Below are positions 13,401 through 26,454 of a stretch of DNA of 64,000 nucleotides, piece after piece. The stretch comes from Ptychodera flava (Eukaryota; Hemichordata; Enteropneusta; Ptychoderidae), in NCBI RefSeq assembly GCF_041260155.1, contig NC_091935.1:6129501-6193500 (forward strand), written 5' to 3'. The stretch's first letter is position 1; every line of letters starts with the position of its first letter. The notes under the pieces are model-generated. The model saw only the letters and a program-made list of their open reading frames with translations, did not search any database and was not told the DNA's origin. Made by a program: the position numbers and the translations under genes.

Positions 13401-15135
13401 TCCTCCAGGTCAACCTCATCATCTTCCTCTGGAACATCTTCTCTGATATCTTCATTACTTCCATCATCATTTTCTGCTGAATCATCCTGCTTCATCTGCT
13501 CTCTCAAGATGGCGATGTTCTTTTTATGCTTCTTGGACCGTTCATGGTTTGCAAATCTGTGCATGAGATGATTTCTTACAGTCAATATTGTTTTCAAACA
13601 TCATCTGCATACTTTCCTCCTTTTGACGCAAACTTTCAAAGATAAAAGGCAATTTAATTTACTTGCATCAAAGAAAGTTTGTGCAAATCATTGACAGTAC
13701 CTGCAGGTACAGTGTCATCTAAATTGCACACTGTCAGGCAATATTTACCTGGAGGTGAACCAGATCACATGGTTGAAGCTATGTCAGAATCATTTTGTCA
13801 TAAACCTACACATTGTAAATTCCATTTGTCAGTATGATACGTTATAAATTAAGTTTTGCATATATCACAATGACAAAAGTTTCTAACTCTGTTTGATAAG
13901 TATGAGAAAATGCACATACTCCAACTGTACCATTCCAGAGGCAATGCAACCTCAATGTTTACACTAACAGTATGATGATTCACAAGACTAGGTCACCTCT
14001 AAGCAGACATATCAACGTTGTGAGTTCAAATCTGATAGACATATTTTTGTATTAGTCCCTTCTCCCCGTGCAGAGTTTTGCGTTGACTGAACTGACATAC
14101 AGTCCACAGTACACCAAAAGTCATTATTACAAAAATTTCACATGGAATATCAGTGCTATGATATTTTGAAATTTTTCAGTGATTTAGATCCAGATTTACA
14201 CTATAATACCACTCAAGTTACACACAGCAACTATGCAGAAAGGAACATGGAAGGCTTGATGTACGTATCTTGAGATGTCCTTGGGATAAAAAAATGTATC
14301 AAAAGCAAATACATGACTTCATATCAACCATGGATTGATATAACTTAACAAGCGCGACCTTTGACATCGTTAAAATTCCCATAAATCAACCCTGCCACAT
14401 TTTGCAACTGCCACAGATTATGTATTTCAATGTCAACATAGGGAATATTTGAACATACGCTTTGTCATTTGTAAATGTTTTGTTACAAGCCACACAGTAC
14501 AAGTCTGTATAGAGATCTTCGTCACTGCCCTCGGCTTCATCACCTGGAAATTAAACAAAGACACACATCAATCATTCATCGACACTTCTCTAGGTGTAAA
14601 ATTATGAAGCAAATCTTTTTCCAGCTCTAAGTTCAGTTTACTTTTGTCGTTTACATCAATAAAACATTGATAAAGAAACTGTACAGTCCCCATTGGACAC
14701 CGTAAAAACAAATGGTTTTTGTATTTAGCCGTAGAGGGCAGTGTCCTCTAACTTACCCGATCTGCTTTGATCCTCTGCTCCGAACTCTTCATCGAGGCAC
14801 CGTCCCTCCACCCACGGTGATCGAGGTGAGCTTCCGAATTTGACAAATCTCTTTCTAATGATGCCCATTCTTGTTCGACAAAGTTTTCTAGCATTCTAAA
14901 ACTAGAAACGATAACATAAAAAAGTTTATCTCATAAAACAACATGGCGATATCTCAACACATGGCATCTATAGGCTAAAGACTAAATATAGGTGTACAGG
15001 ATCTAGGAACTAACACAAACAGTATGTTCACATCACTTTCACAAATTGTGCTTACTTTAATTTTTCAAGTTTCTCTTTTCCTCGTTTTTCTTCAATTTTT
15101 TTCTGTCTTTCTTCAGCTTTCAACTTCTGCAGCAT
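10459..15135 (-). pseudogene. DNAJC21: Truncated DNAJC21 copy (exons 7-14)
   Basis: Eight exons match exons 7-14 of the complete gene at 30102-41856: 15135-15056, 14895-14757, 14543-14459, 13556-13332, 12897-12828, 12402-12227, 11702-11615 and 10635-10459, which ends in TGA. All splice sites look usable. Both C2H2 zinc fingers are present: CVACNK... in exons 9-10 and CNVCKGEF... in the last exon. Exons 1-6, including the J domain, are absent, and exon 6 is missing even though homology extends past its position. The second exon here (14895-14757) has a 9-bp in-frame deletion and a 29-bp insertion that shifts the frame; read through, the shifted frame hits a stop inside the 13556-13332 exon. 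I infer a non-functional partial duplicate. Most remaining exons stay open and nearly identical to the intact copy. Confidence 0.85.
14775..14810 (-). other. 29-bp frame-shifting insertion in exon 8 copy
   Basis: Relative to the intact exon at 34960-34842, this copy carries an extra 29 bp containing ACCGTCCCTCCACCCACGGT, bordered by near-identical ATCGAGG words. It looks like a small imperfect duplication at the break. Since 29 is not a multiple of three, the downstream reading frame changes. Confidence 0.75.
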
Positions 15136-15765
15136 CTGTAGCAAATAAAATCGGGCCACAGAGTCAATGATGCATGTAACGTATATAAATTATCAACACA
15201 GTAACAGTGCTGATCAATAAAGTACGTTTGTGAAATATAAGTATAGCAATCAGGGGCCAGAAAGTCCATTTATTAATTGGTGGTCCCCTGAACAGCAGCA
15301 GTGTTTTCTCTGCATTTTTACTGAAAAGGGCAATGGCTGCCCAATTCATCAAAATCAGGGGGCAGACTTGACATTATAAGGGAGAGAAACAACAGCAAAT
15401 TCACAGGTCACTGTCAGGATGATTTAAATTTTTAATGACAAGGGACAAAATCTTAATGATTAAGCCATCCATGAGTCCAAAAGAGAACCTCTGCCTTCTT
15501 GAGGCGAACATTCAGAGACACAACTACATCTTTACTACAAAAAACAGTATTTGAAATGGCTCATTTTAATGAAGATGTATGACTCTACTCGCTTGTTTTT
15601 TTTCAATACCAACTTGTTTTTTTTCAGTAGATGCTTGATTGAACCACATCTGTTCACGAATTAAAATAACATTTCACTGTGTAGGATGAATGCTGTATTT
15701 GACAATTAGAGATCTAGAAATCAAATAGGCAGACCCCAACTTGTGACCACAAATATACCAGGAAG

Positions 15766-18180
15766 TAGGTACTCAAAGAAAGCACACTGAAGAGACAAAT
15801 GTTTGTAACTTAAGAAGTTCAAGGTTATCAAAAACATTAAAAAGAATGATGTACGAATTTCATTGCACAGTTTACACAGTTTGCATAATCGCCATAAATA
15901 CACATGAGGCATCCTATAGTCCAGATTTACTGTAAAAACCCTATCACTTTGACCACTCTTTTAATTGACCAACCTAATTTTCCTCAAAACGTAATTTTAT
16001 TTTGTCCCTATCAATTTGACCAAAGATGGAAATTGGGACTTTCTCAATCTCTTAATTCGACTAACCTATCATGACAAACTGTCTACATATACAGAACAAT
16101 ACAATGTACAGTACAAAAATAAGTCTAAGTCGCGACAGGAAAGTTGCCTTCGGCGTATGTTTTAATCATCAAGGATAGTAAGTATATTAATTATGAACTG
16201 TAAAAAAGTGAAAATCTCTAATATAAATTCGACAATAAAATTATTTCAGCTTTGTTAATTTCCTAATTATTCAATTATTTTAATCATAGTTATCTTTTCT
16301 GGTAAAATTGATAGGGTTGCAAAGTCCATGAGTTACATACAATGTAAGTCACATTCAGTTAAAATATCATTACCTCAAAAAGCTTATAGAATTGCATCAT
16401 TCCTGTAGATAATATCTCAGCCTGAGATAGCAAAATCAGACTCTTCTCATAACAAAACCAATCACACAGGCAGTACTTGATTTTGGATGAATGACCTACT
16501 ACATTTTACCTGTGTACTAAATTTGAAAGCATGGCAAAAAGTACCCCCAAAATATGCAAGTTTCATCTTAAGTTCACCTAGTCATCTTCAGGTCACTCCT
16601 AGGAACATGCGCACCCACTATGAAAGAAATACAATATACAGTTTCAAAGATGATTTTCTGACGAAAAATGGCACAAATTACCCCAAATATACACATTTCA
16701 CCATAATATCAATGAATCCTACTTTGGTCATCACAAGGAACACGCAATCGGACCAGTGGTTTCAGAGAAAGAGATTTTTTTTACTAAAATAGAAAATAAT
16801 AGAGGAAAAAATCATTTCAAATAGAAAGCTGTCAATATTGACATCAAATCAATATGGCTAAACAAGAAATGAGTGTAGATGAATAGGTCCTGTATACTTG
16901 ATTTTTGACCATTTCCGCCCTTCTTCTACTCCATTTGCATACAATGTGTAATAAAACTTGTATGCATTGTCTATGAAGACTTTATTACGTATTTGGTTAC
17001 CTTATTGTGTTGTAAACGGGAATAGCTTTCATTCATGCAGGTGTAAGTCTCTACTAACCACGGCACATGGCAAATCTTCTGCATTGAGAGCTAAAGAAAT
17101 CAAAAAGTGTACGTAGTGTGGATTTCGTTCACTTGTATGAAAAATGTCGTTGTAACATGAAATGATCAGGAGAAACTTGCGATTTATAGAACCAAGAAAA
17201 TAAACATAGAGTCACATGGTTGGTTGAATGGTAGAGTGGCTATAGTCAATTAGTCTTTGTTTGGAAAAGATGAAGACATTCATCACATGTGAGGACATTC
17301 ACGCAGAGGCGTGATAAAACACCTGTGACGGGTTTTGCATTGTCTTTTGTTCAGAGTCGTAAATATGCAAATACGCATGTCTTTCGGCGGCTGAACACAA
17401 AGACTGTTGGTAGAAGACTTACCACAACCATAGACAGTTTCTGTACTGTTTATGCCACAACTGACAAGTTCTAAAATAGGACGTTACACAAGCGTATGGA
17501 ATAATCATAGTTGAGCTACACATAGCTGTTGTTATGATGTGCGAGAATATGGGTAGAACCAAGAAAGTAATATCAAATGTCACGTTGCTTAAGAAATGCC
17601 TAATTGCATTTTGCATGACACTGTACATGTCCGGCCAGACTTTACAAAGGAAATGGCGAATGTGGTAATTATTTTGTCTATGGTTTCTTGTCTTTTAAAT
17701 TATTACCAAAGGGTAGAATCATAATAGAGTTTCTCTACAGTCTATGGTAGAATCAAGTCAAAAGATCACAGTTCACATGAGAATTGATAATGTTTATTGG
17801 CATTTTTACAGGAATTAACAGATACTAATCCCAGCGACGAATACCAATGACTGGAATGACTGATTACAAATGTACTAAATCATACAAAAAACCTCGAGCA
17901 GAAAGTTCATGTGGCAAACGGAAGCGCAGTTGCGAGATCACACAGATCGGCCGCATTGCAAGAGTTATCGCATTGCATGACTTCTCTATTTAGAAAAAGA
18001 GTGTAGTTTCAGAAAGTTCGTAAGCAAATGTTGAAAATGTAATTTAAAAAAAAATCAGAAAATACACTTACGAATTGTATGTCACCTCATTCGGCGTGTG
18101 CAAGCGTGAATGATGATTGTATAAGTTTGCAGGCAAGGCAAAAATTAATACGGAAAAAATGCAATGTTTTTGCATTAATA
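15766..18180. other. Intergenic stretch without a recognised gene
   Basis: AT-rich sequence lies upstream of the truncated DNAJC21 copy, where exons 1-6 would be expected. I searched by eye for the J-domain and central exons on the minus strand and did not find them. Short hairpin words around CATAGACAGT (near 17430 and 17670-17750) recur and resemble ones at 37995-38035. Confidence 0.5.
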
Positions 18181-18189
18181 AAATTGATA

Positions 18190-18540
18190 AGAAAATAGCT
18201 GATAGCCAGCTAATAGCACGCTAACATTGGCTAATAGCGACTAGATACGGCCATCAGCTTGAACAGCTGAATAGCCAGTCATTTCAGCATCAAAGCAGAA
18301 TAGCTGAATAACTGCTCAATATCCCCGAAGAAGATATCATTGTTTCCATCATGAGGTCCCGAACATAATAGCTGAATAGCTAATTAATCCTCGAGTCATT
18401 GCTGTAAACCCTCTTAGCTGAATAGCTACTAAATATGTCAAAGTAAACTATTTTGGTGATCCAACTATAATGGCTGAATAGCTGAATAGCTGAGTGTCGA
18501 GGCTGTAAAACCTTGTAGCTGAATAGCTGCTAAACATCTC
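18190..18540. repeat. Degenerate GCTGAATA satellite
   Basis: The words AGCTGAATAGCTG and GAATAGCTGAATAGC recur many times across about 350 bp, separated by irregular spacers. Two longer sub-blocks, each ending in CTAAATATGTCAAAGT or CTAAACATCTCAAAGT, suggest a higher-order unit of roughly 100 bp. It is non-coding. Confidence 0.7.
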
Positions 18541-18669
18541 AAAGTTGGCTACTTTGGCAATCATGCAATCCCGCACCTTTATGGTCTTTCGCACATACAA
18601 CAGTGTGGGATCGCAAGCGCAGGGTGACGCCGAAGTCACGAGCTGGGCATTCCGAAAGAAGCTGTGAGT

Positions 18670-18755
18670 CACAGGTGCCTGGAGTTACCAGTGTAGTATA
18701 CATCAAGAAGTGCCTCTCTTTCCATTTGCTACACTGGCAAGTCCAGGCACCTGTG
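18670..18755. mobile_element. 86-bp inverted-repeat element, hAT-like
   Basis: It begins CACAGGTGCCTGGA and ends TCCAGGCACCTGTG. The arms are about 27 bp with two or three mismatches, around a spacer of about 30 nt. It is flanked by CTGTGAGT and CTGCGAGT, an 8-bp target duplication with one difference. The CACAGGT terminus is shared with the elements at 2732 and 55586. Confidence 0.7.
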
Positions 18756-19189
18756 CTGCGAGTGCCGAAAGTATGGGGACTGTCCTCGAACGCTGTGCCC
18801 TCAACGACAACAACAGGGAAACCCTGTTGTAATCTAATGCAGAGGAAATGATTGAGAGGTGAATCGGGTTGTAGGCCAGCTTGTCACGGATTTTCAGCTG
18901 GAAACAGTACGAGCTCGAAACAGTACCAACGTAACATGACGACAGCAATGGATCTTTACTACGGCAAAGCCTTTGTGGAACTCGGATATTTGCACTGCAA
19001 AGACTTTCAGAGACAAGTTGTTGACGGTTATGTTGCCGGAAAAGATGTCTGATTACTGTCGACGCTAATAAGATTGGCGCAGGATCGGGCCTGCGCTATT
19101 TTACGTTGTGTTTGTCTGAAAGAATCTCAGATGACGTCCAAACAAAATAAAGCGGGAAATTTTCAAGTTTTCACTGAATTACATGTATA

Positions 19190-19685
19190 CATTAGTTGAT
19201 ACTGTGCGCATCTAAGTTTGGTTTAGAGAATTACTTAATGGATATTAAGAACTTACGCTGTAGAAAATTGGTCACAAAACTTCGTATTTCTGATCACTGT
19301 TTACAAATCGAGTTGGGCAGAAGGTCAAAACCAAGAATTCCACCTGAATCCAGATTTTGTAAGTTTTGTAAGTCTTCCGTCGAGGATGAATTTCACTAGT
19401 GTCAAAAATATAATAGTGATAGAGAAGTTCTCTTTTCTGCAATGAAGTTGTATTATCCTATATTTGATAGTTTAAATGAAAGAGATAAGTTTTTGTACAT
19501 TTTAACTTCAGATGATACGCTGTCTCTCATGAAATATATTACAAACACTATGTTTCCCCCAGCAGCTGCAGGTAAAGACATAGACAACAATGTTTTATGC
19601 AATGTTTAGTTTTGTTCTTGCTATACTGCACTTTCCGAAGTGTGTTGTTATGCAATAAAGTGATTTAAAGTGATTTAATACAGCC
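19190..19685 (+). mobile_element. 3' end of a LINE (non-LTR retrotransposon)
   Basis: The open frame from 19196 reads CRKLVTKLRISDHCLQIELG followed by a Cys-rich CKFCKSSVEDEFH motif. This is the C-terminal region that follows the reverse transcriptase in many invertebrate LINE ORF2 proteins. After one in-frame stop the same frame continues CQKYNSDREVLF... to about 19605. The element closes with a short repeat, AAAGTGATTTAAAGTGATTTA, consistent with a LINE 3' tail. The reverse transcriptase and endonuclease parts are absent, so this is a typical 5'-truncated insertion. Confidence 0.75.
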
Positions 19686-19689
19686 ACTG

Positions 19690-21071
19690 TTCTCAGACTC
19701 AAGACAAATCGACAAACTGTATCAGCTCACTTGCACTTATGAACTCTAAGCAAATTATTCCTTTGCCCTGTTCTTGACGTGTATTCATGAATAATTAATA
19801 GCAACCCAAGTCCTGCAACAGATTACAGTCCCTTGTGTCAATGTATGTTTTGCTTGCGATTCCCCACCATCGTATGTGTGAGAGACTACACTAATAATAA
19901 GAGACAGAAAAGTTACAAGGGACTGTCGACAGTCTATGCTTGGCCTTGCATTACCAGATATTTTGTTTTGCTCGATCGGCATTTAGTTAAGATGGTCAGT
20001 ATGGCAAACATGTCGATGAAGCTGCCAACTTGTTTCTTGCTTCTGGGAAAACTTTCGGAAATCAAAACCAAAGATCGAGGAATATTTTGTGAAATGTGAA
20101 GTTTGTTAGGGAAAGTTGTTACTGTGGATAACCTACCAAAGTCTCCGCTGCATTACTTCTTCCAGTGTTGTACGAATGAGATAAGGACAATAGAACCACC
20201 ATCATTTACACAGCCCCACACATCATCATCTCCCTACAAGAAAATATGTTGGATTCCTCTATTAAAATCATTAGTAATGACTTTTATTTCATGCAGTTCT
20301 CAAAAAAAAAATGAAAAACCACTCGTCTTTTTTTATGAGAATACAACTTGTAAAAGGAGACTTGATCAGTTAAGTTGCCTACTCCAGGATTGTGGCTACA
20401 GTATAATCAATAGACATGGAGGCCTGGATACGTACACGTAGGGTATGTAATTACTAATAGCATTTGTTGGAAATATTATCCAATATAATAAAGTCTGTGT
20501 TTTGTGCTCTGTAATGCCATAGTACTTGTACTTAATGGTCTGCGAGACCAGAAGATTTGGAAATTCACTGTGGTCCCTAAAAAGTTAATTGACAGTCAGT
20601 GTCCTGGAAAGCTATACTGGAGCCCACTCCATTTACTCCAACCCATCCTCCCAATCCTATCACTGATCTAGTATCCCCATTTCCCTGCTTAACAGCCTTA
20701 AACTCAGAAAATATTACAATAAATTTACCTGATGGTAAAAGACACATTTTCAAAGCCTCGGAATGAAACAAGGACATGTGATACGTTTTCCGGTAATCTG
20801 ACCATCCCTAGTAACACATGCCGACCCTAGACATTTTTTTTCTCATTTTCAAAAACAATTGTGTAAATTCTCTCTACGTTTTGAAATATTTTACGGATCC
20901 GACTTACATACTAGTACCCTAATTTCCAGAGGCATGTTACTGGAAACACACACATCTTTTATTTGGCCTCAATAAAGGTTTCAAAAGGTCACTCAATTAC
21001 ATACAAATTCTATGATTACGAACATACCAATAAACATATAGCACAAAGGTGTACACAATATGGCGGCTTAC
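19690..21071. other. Gene-free stretch where FRRS1-like 3' exons are expected
   Basis: The minus-strand FRRS1-like gene should continue here with the rest of the DOMON and a cytochrome b561 region. I see no matching exon. The open frames at 19833-20441 have no recognised domain. A 34-bp word near 19942-19975 (GGCCTTGCATTACCAGATAT and onward) recurs with three changes near 46708. Confidence 0.45.
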
Positions 21072-24000
21072 CATACTCTGGTCATTTGAAAACCCGATAG
21101 CAACATACTCATTTCCAGGCCGCTCCATCTTTCCTAAAAGCTGGAAGATGATATTATCTCCATCTTCTTGCCAAGTTATCAAGATATTGCAGTCTGATCT
21201 ATCTGAACAGCCAGCTGGGTCTCGGTAACAACCTTTTGTGGTTCCACATCCACCGCTTGTGACCAGATCACTCGGTCCTGTCGCAGCCTAGATGAAGTGG
21301 TATGTACGATAGTTGTAATTCAAAGCAAATAACCGTTCACAAAAGTAGCAGTCACTGAACTGATCTGGTGACACTGCACCTAATTGTGGCATGTTGATCG
21401 GACTTTTCCTTCATTCAGTTGATAAACAAAACTGGCACGCTGTTGAAAGTTCAGATCAACACACTGGCAATTGTTTTAAGTTTAATTGCTTTCCCTAAAC
21501 AGGAATTCGTATCAAATTAAGCTGACTCATCCAGCTGTAGCTGTAACTCTTGAAATTTGTTGACTTGGAAAAGGCTTTTTATTTTCTCTGGTTTTCTTTA
21601 AAATCTACAAATTTCAAGGATATTTTCTTTCACTACTGAAAAATTGGACAAGTAAATTTAAATTTTAAGCGTTATTTTGATTTCCCGCCATTTTTAAAAA
21701 CTGGTAATATTACAAAGAAAACAAAGCATAAGATATGTCTCAGAGGAAACCATTCAGCACTATATACTCCGTTGTTTCTGTGAAGATTCCAATGCATATA
21801 TGCACGATGTACAGTGTTTTTGCTTTATTTGCATGAGGGCGCCATTTTGAGTTTTGGCAAACGTTTATTATATCTTGCTCAAATTGCACATGCAGTCCCA
21901 GTGGACAGCTTATTATACTGGTATAAACACCCCTCAATGAGTACATTCCCAGAACTTGTTTTAGTTAAGAAGTAAAATCACAAAAATAATGCAAAAGATA
22001 CAGCTATTGGGCCTTTAAATTAAAATGTTCACCATTTTGTGAGATACCGGTATGTCACGGGTAACTTTGTTGCAAAGTAGCATGTTTGGGTCCATGACAA
22101 TGTCAGGAATTTTGTGGCAGATCACATCACTACAAACATGCAGATAATTTCACATAAAGCTCTTTAATCACAGTAGTTACAAATCGCGAATCACAAGACA
22201 AAAGTTTATCAATTTAAACACCCCAAAACTATTTTTAAAACATTAAACTTTTTGAGAAGTAGGGCCCTAATGAAAACAATATTACCCACTAGGGATATAT
22301 TTACAAATTATAGGGCAGTGGTCCACTGTGATGCAATTGTACACTAGTACTTTATGAAACTTTACATTTGAAAGCATACTATTTCTAAAGACGGATGATT
22401 TTTATTTAGTTTTGAATACTAATTGCTCCAAATCATGAGTAATTAATTGCAGAGCGATAAGTTCAATCCTGCATAAAAATGCTATGATTCTTGAGAAAAT
22501 CGTCAAAGGGTATTTTGCACCCTCTACAACACTACATATCTTGTGTTTTCTCACAGCTGTAACAACAACACACCTTGTTTTGTCTGTTAATATTGTTCAG
22601 AATAGAAACTAATTCATAGGATCAAACATTGAAAGTAACAACAACACACCTTGCTTTGTCCGTTAATAGTTTAGAATAAACACTAATTCACAGGATCACA
22701 TATAACTTAAAAACATGTCACAGAGAGAATTCAATACATGTTTCATTGTTCAAGGCTGCTACATGACAACTATTTTGAATTAAAAAGAAACGTCTCATAA
22801 AATTGGCCAACACTCACTACAAGGTTAGGTTGATGTTATGTTTTATTTAAAGTTTTAGGTACATAACGTATTTCCAAAACCACAAAAATAGTGTAAACTC
22901 ATAAAGCAGCAACACAAAGAATACGTTTTGATTTGTAGTATTTACGGAAGGTGGCGAAAAACCCCAAAATTTCTTCATCAACTTTCTTATGAACAGAAAA
23001 ATGTGTGCAAACATATTCTTATTTGTTGCTTTTTTAACAATGGATAATCTTTCAGTATGTAACTACAGTTGAATTGCTCCATGAACATACATCTTACATT
23101 CATGTGAGAGAGATAAGACTATTTTGAGCCATAATGTTTTGACTTCTTCATCTTCCAAACTTACCTCTGGTGGTGTTGGAGTTGGTCCAATTGTTGGAGC
23201 CGAGGGATCTTCTATGATTTCAGAGTAGATGTTTGTCCAAAATGTCATTTTACCCTCTGCAACAGTTGCTCTGTAAATAACAGACATGAAATAAAACGGT
23301 AAATAAAACATAACTTCAATTAAGATGGAGCTATTTCAGTGCTACAGACTTCATTAAATATGATTGGAACTAATTTGGGATAATTGGATGGTGAAGTAAT
23401 GTCTTTTTGATCTGCAAATGTACTCTCATTTGCTTTCCTTTTTAAGTTACACACTTGTTTTTATGAGTAATTTGTAATATTGCAACAATCAGCCAAAGAG
23501 CACCTAACACTTTTGAGAAATTTTAAAAACATGAAAATCCAATTATCCCAAATTAGTTAACGTTCCAATCATGTTTTATTACCAGACGGTCAGACGCAAG
23601 TGCCGGCAGAATGGTTCAGAATGGACTATGTACCCGTGAGAACGTGATAGCGGTACAAACCAACCTACGCGTGTACAAAAGCATATCAAAATACGAGTAT
23701 TCCTATGCAAGTCAACGGAGAGCGCAATGTTACCAAACCTTCATGGGTAGCATGAATGCTTCTACAGTCTTGGCAAACATAGATGACAATACTCCCAGTG
23801 ATAGCATGGAAGTGCAAAATTTGTGATGATATCAGGTAAAATATTATAAATCATCTAAGTTTACAAAGTATTCTGGGTAACATCCTCACCTAAACCTGAC
23901 ATGGCCAGCAGATGGAGATGGCGCAGTCCAAGTTACAGTCAAGAGATGTATGTGGTGTGATACCTGGTGTAACGCCCTTGTGAGACAATGTGTCCTATAA

Positions 24001-26384
24001 AGGAGCGCAACATTTTCTTAATCCCAATTCTAGAGACTTATTTCAACTTGTACCACTTCATTTAGTCCAGTTCTTATGGTTGTATTTTACAGTTCCATTG
24101 ATGATAAAAGCATTTAATGATTGCCTGCTTGTCTTTACATCCTTGGTGCATGATGAAATTCATGTTAAATCTTCTTTGCCAGACTGGTTTCCAGAGTAAA
24201 TGGAAAAGTTCGTTTACCGGAGTTAGTTCAACTTTGAAAATACTGTGATATCATTGTGTTTAATTTTCTAATAATCAAATGAAAATCAGAACAAATCTGC
24301 AGTTTGATGCAAACATTTTTATGTTTGGTAAATTTGACTTTGAATTTCTGTTCTCTTGTTGAGTAAAAAACAGCTAAAATTGGCGCACACTCACATCACT
24401 ATTACTGCATTGCTTTGTCTGTACATTGTCTATACTTGGTATATCTGTAAATGATCCAATCGGCTCATTTTGGTCCAATGACCAATCAGCTCTCCGTGCC
24501 TGGACCATGAATCCAAGGAAGTTACTACCCGACAGTGTGACTGTAAAATAAACCACAGTTCTTGATTTTTGACCATTTCACATTTCATAAACTTATTTCT
24601 ATATAAATTTTAAGAAAACTCAATTGAGAACTCATGATACTCCTTCACACAAAATACTCAGTGTACTATGCTTATAGAATGATACATAAAGAGCATTTCT
24701 TCAGGTTTTGAAGTGGACAGATCAAGATTACATACATACACACATACATGCACACAGAGTTGCACACAGACATACCGACTGTGACAACGAATGATCACTA
24801 TTGCTCCTCTGGTGTGCATTAAACTTGGAGCTGATAATAGTAATGATATTAATTGCATGTGAATTGCGGTCTGGAATATCAATTGTAACAATTTATATCT
24901 CTTCTGAGAGAAATAATGTGGAGGTGTCAGTTAAGAAAAAGAGAATACATTTCTTGAGAATAATAAATGATATAATACATTATGAAATTTCTTTTCCTGC
25001 TTTTTGTATTTGGTTAATCATCCAACAGAAATCAATAAACATCCGTTGTATCTGAACGAAAATTACAGATTCTGGTAAGTATAGTTTAGCCTGTCTTAGT
25101 GGTCACCGACACAGAGCGGTGACCTCTTTATAGTGGTCGGTCATCTTGCGGCAGTCCCATAGCTATTAAAATTGAGCCTTTTCTAAGCATATTTTGAATA
25201 TCATGACTTTTGAGGCCAGATATGAACTGAAAATGCTCACGTTTTTTATTATATATTACACTTGTGTGAAAATTTAAACTTTTGCTATAGTTCGCAACTT
25301 AATTGAAAGTCTTATGATCAAAAAATGAACAATATTTACCTAAGATTATTTCTATATATAATTAGCTGAAATAAAAATATGCTTTTAATTCTTTTTACTG
25401 CTGTTATTTTATCATCGCTACATATAGCAAGTGTCATTTCCTTTGGTCAGGTCCTTCAAGGTATGTATATGCCAAACTGTAAAGCAGCAGCTAATACGAC
25501 ATGCAAATTAATAAGGAAAGTTCATTAAATAGGCAAATTAGGAATTGGCTGAAATAAATGCTTAATGACTTTGAATAATGCTGTATCGAAGTATCTTCAA
25601 TGTACATATAGTTTCGTCAACTTTGATCAGGTCAATTCAGGTATATCCTTACTTAGGAAAGTTCATTAAGTATGCAAATTAGGAAATGGCTGAAGTAAAA
25701 ATTCTTATAATGACTTTCAAGAATGTTGTATCATAGAATATTCAATGTAAATAGCAAGTTTCATCAACTTTGGTCAAGTAATTTCAGATATATATCCCTT
25801 ATTAGAAAAGTTCATTAAATTTGCAAATTAGGAACTGGCTGAAGTGAAAATGCTTAATGACTTTGAATAATGTTTTATCATCGTATCTTCAATGTACGTA
25901 ATAAGTTTCATCACCTTTGGTCAAGTCAATTCAGATATATACCCCTAATTAGGAAAGTTCAATAAATATGCAAATTAGGAAATGGGCTGAAGTAAAAATG
26001 CTGAATGACTTTAAGAATGTTGTATAACATTATCTACAATATATGTAGCATGTTTCGTCAACTTTGGTCTAGTCAATTCAGATATATATCCCTAATTAGG
26101 AAAGTTCATTAAATATGCAAATTGCAATATCTTTCATGTCACCCCGAATACCTTCCACGACTGATATATCTGGGTGAGATCAACATTTGTAGCAATTCTA
26201 ATCAAATTGTATGCAGTCGTTCTGTATGTATATCCGTTTTTTCTAAAATCATTAATTATGAAATTAGACAAAAGTAAGCAAGCCACACCACTAAAAACGA
26301 ATCAGTTCTTGCAATTTGCAAACGGAATCTATGTACCAGATTTGATTCTGATTTGATGAGCCATTTTTGAGATATCTTGCCCAC

Positions 26385-26454
<70 letters not shown>

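Larger units (their letters stand above)
10057..15765 (-). repeat. Duplicated segment: 5'-truncated DNAJC21 copy
   Basis: This block matches 29696-35765 in the same orientation through exons and introns. Homology begins near the ATATTGAAGG word and ends just after GACCCCAACTTGTGACCAC. The other copy has about 370 bp extra at 33656-34032 and a different sequence around exon 6 (35340-35600). Divergence is uneven: some blocks are identical for 200-290 bp while others differ by several percent. Confidence 0.9.

Noticed and set aside
15766-20577. Remaining exons of FRRS1-like or of the truncated DNAJC21 copy
   Set aside because: I searched for J-domain, DOMON and b561 motifs on the minus strand and found none.
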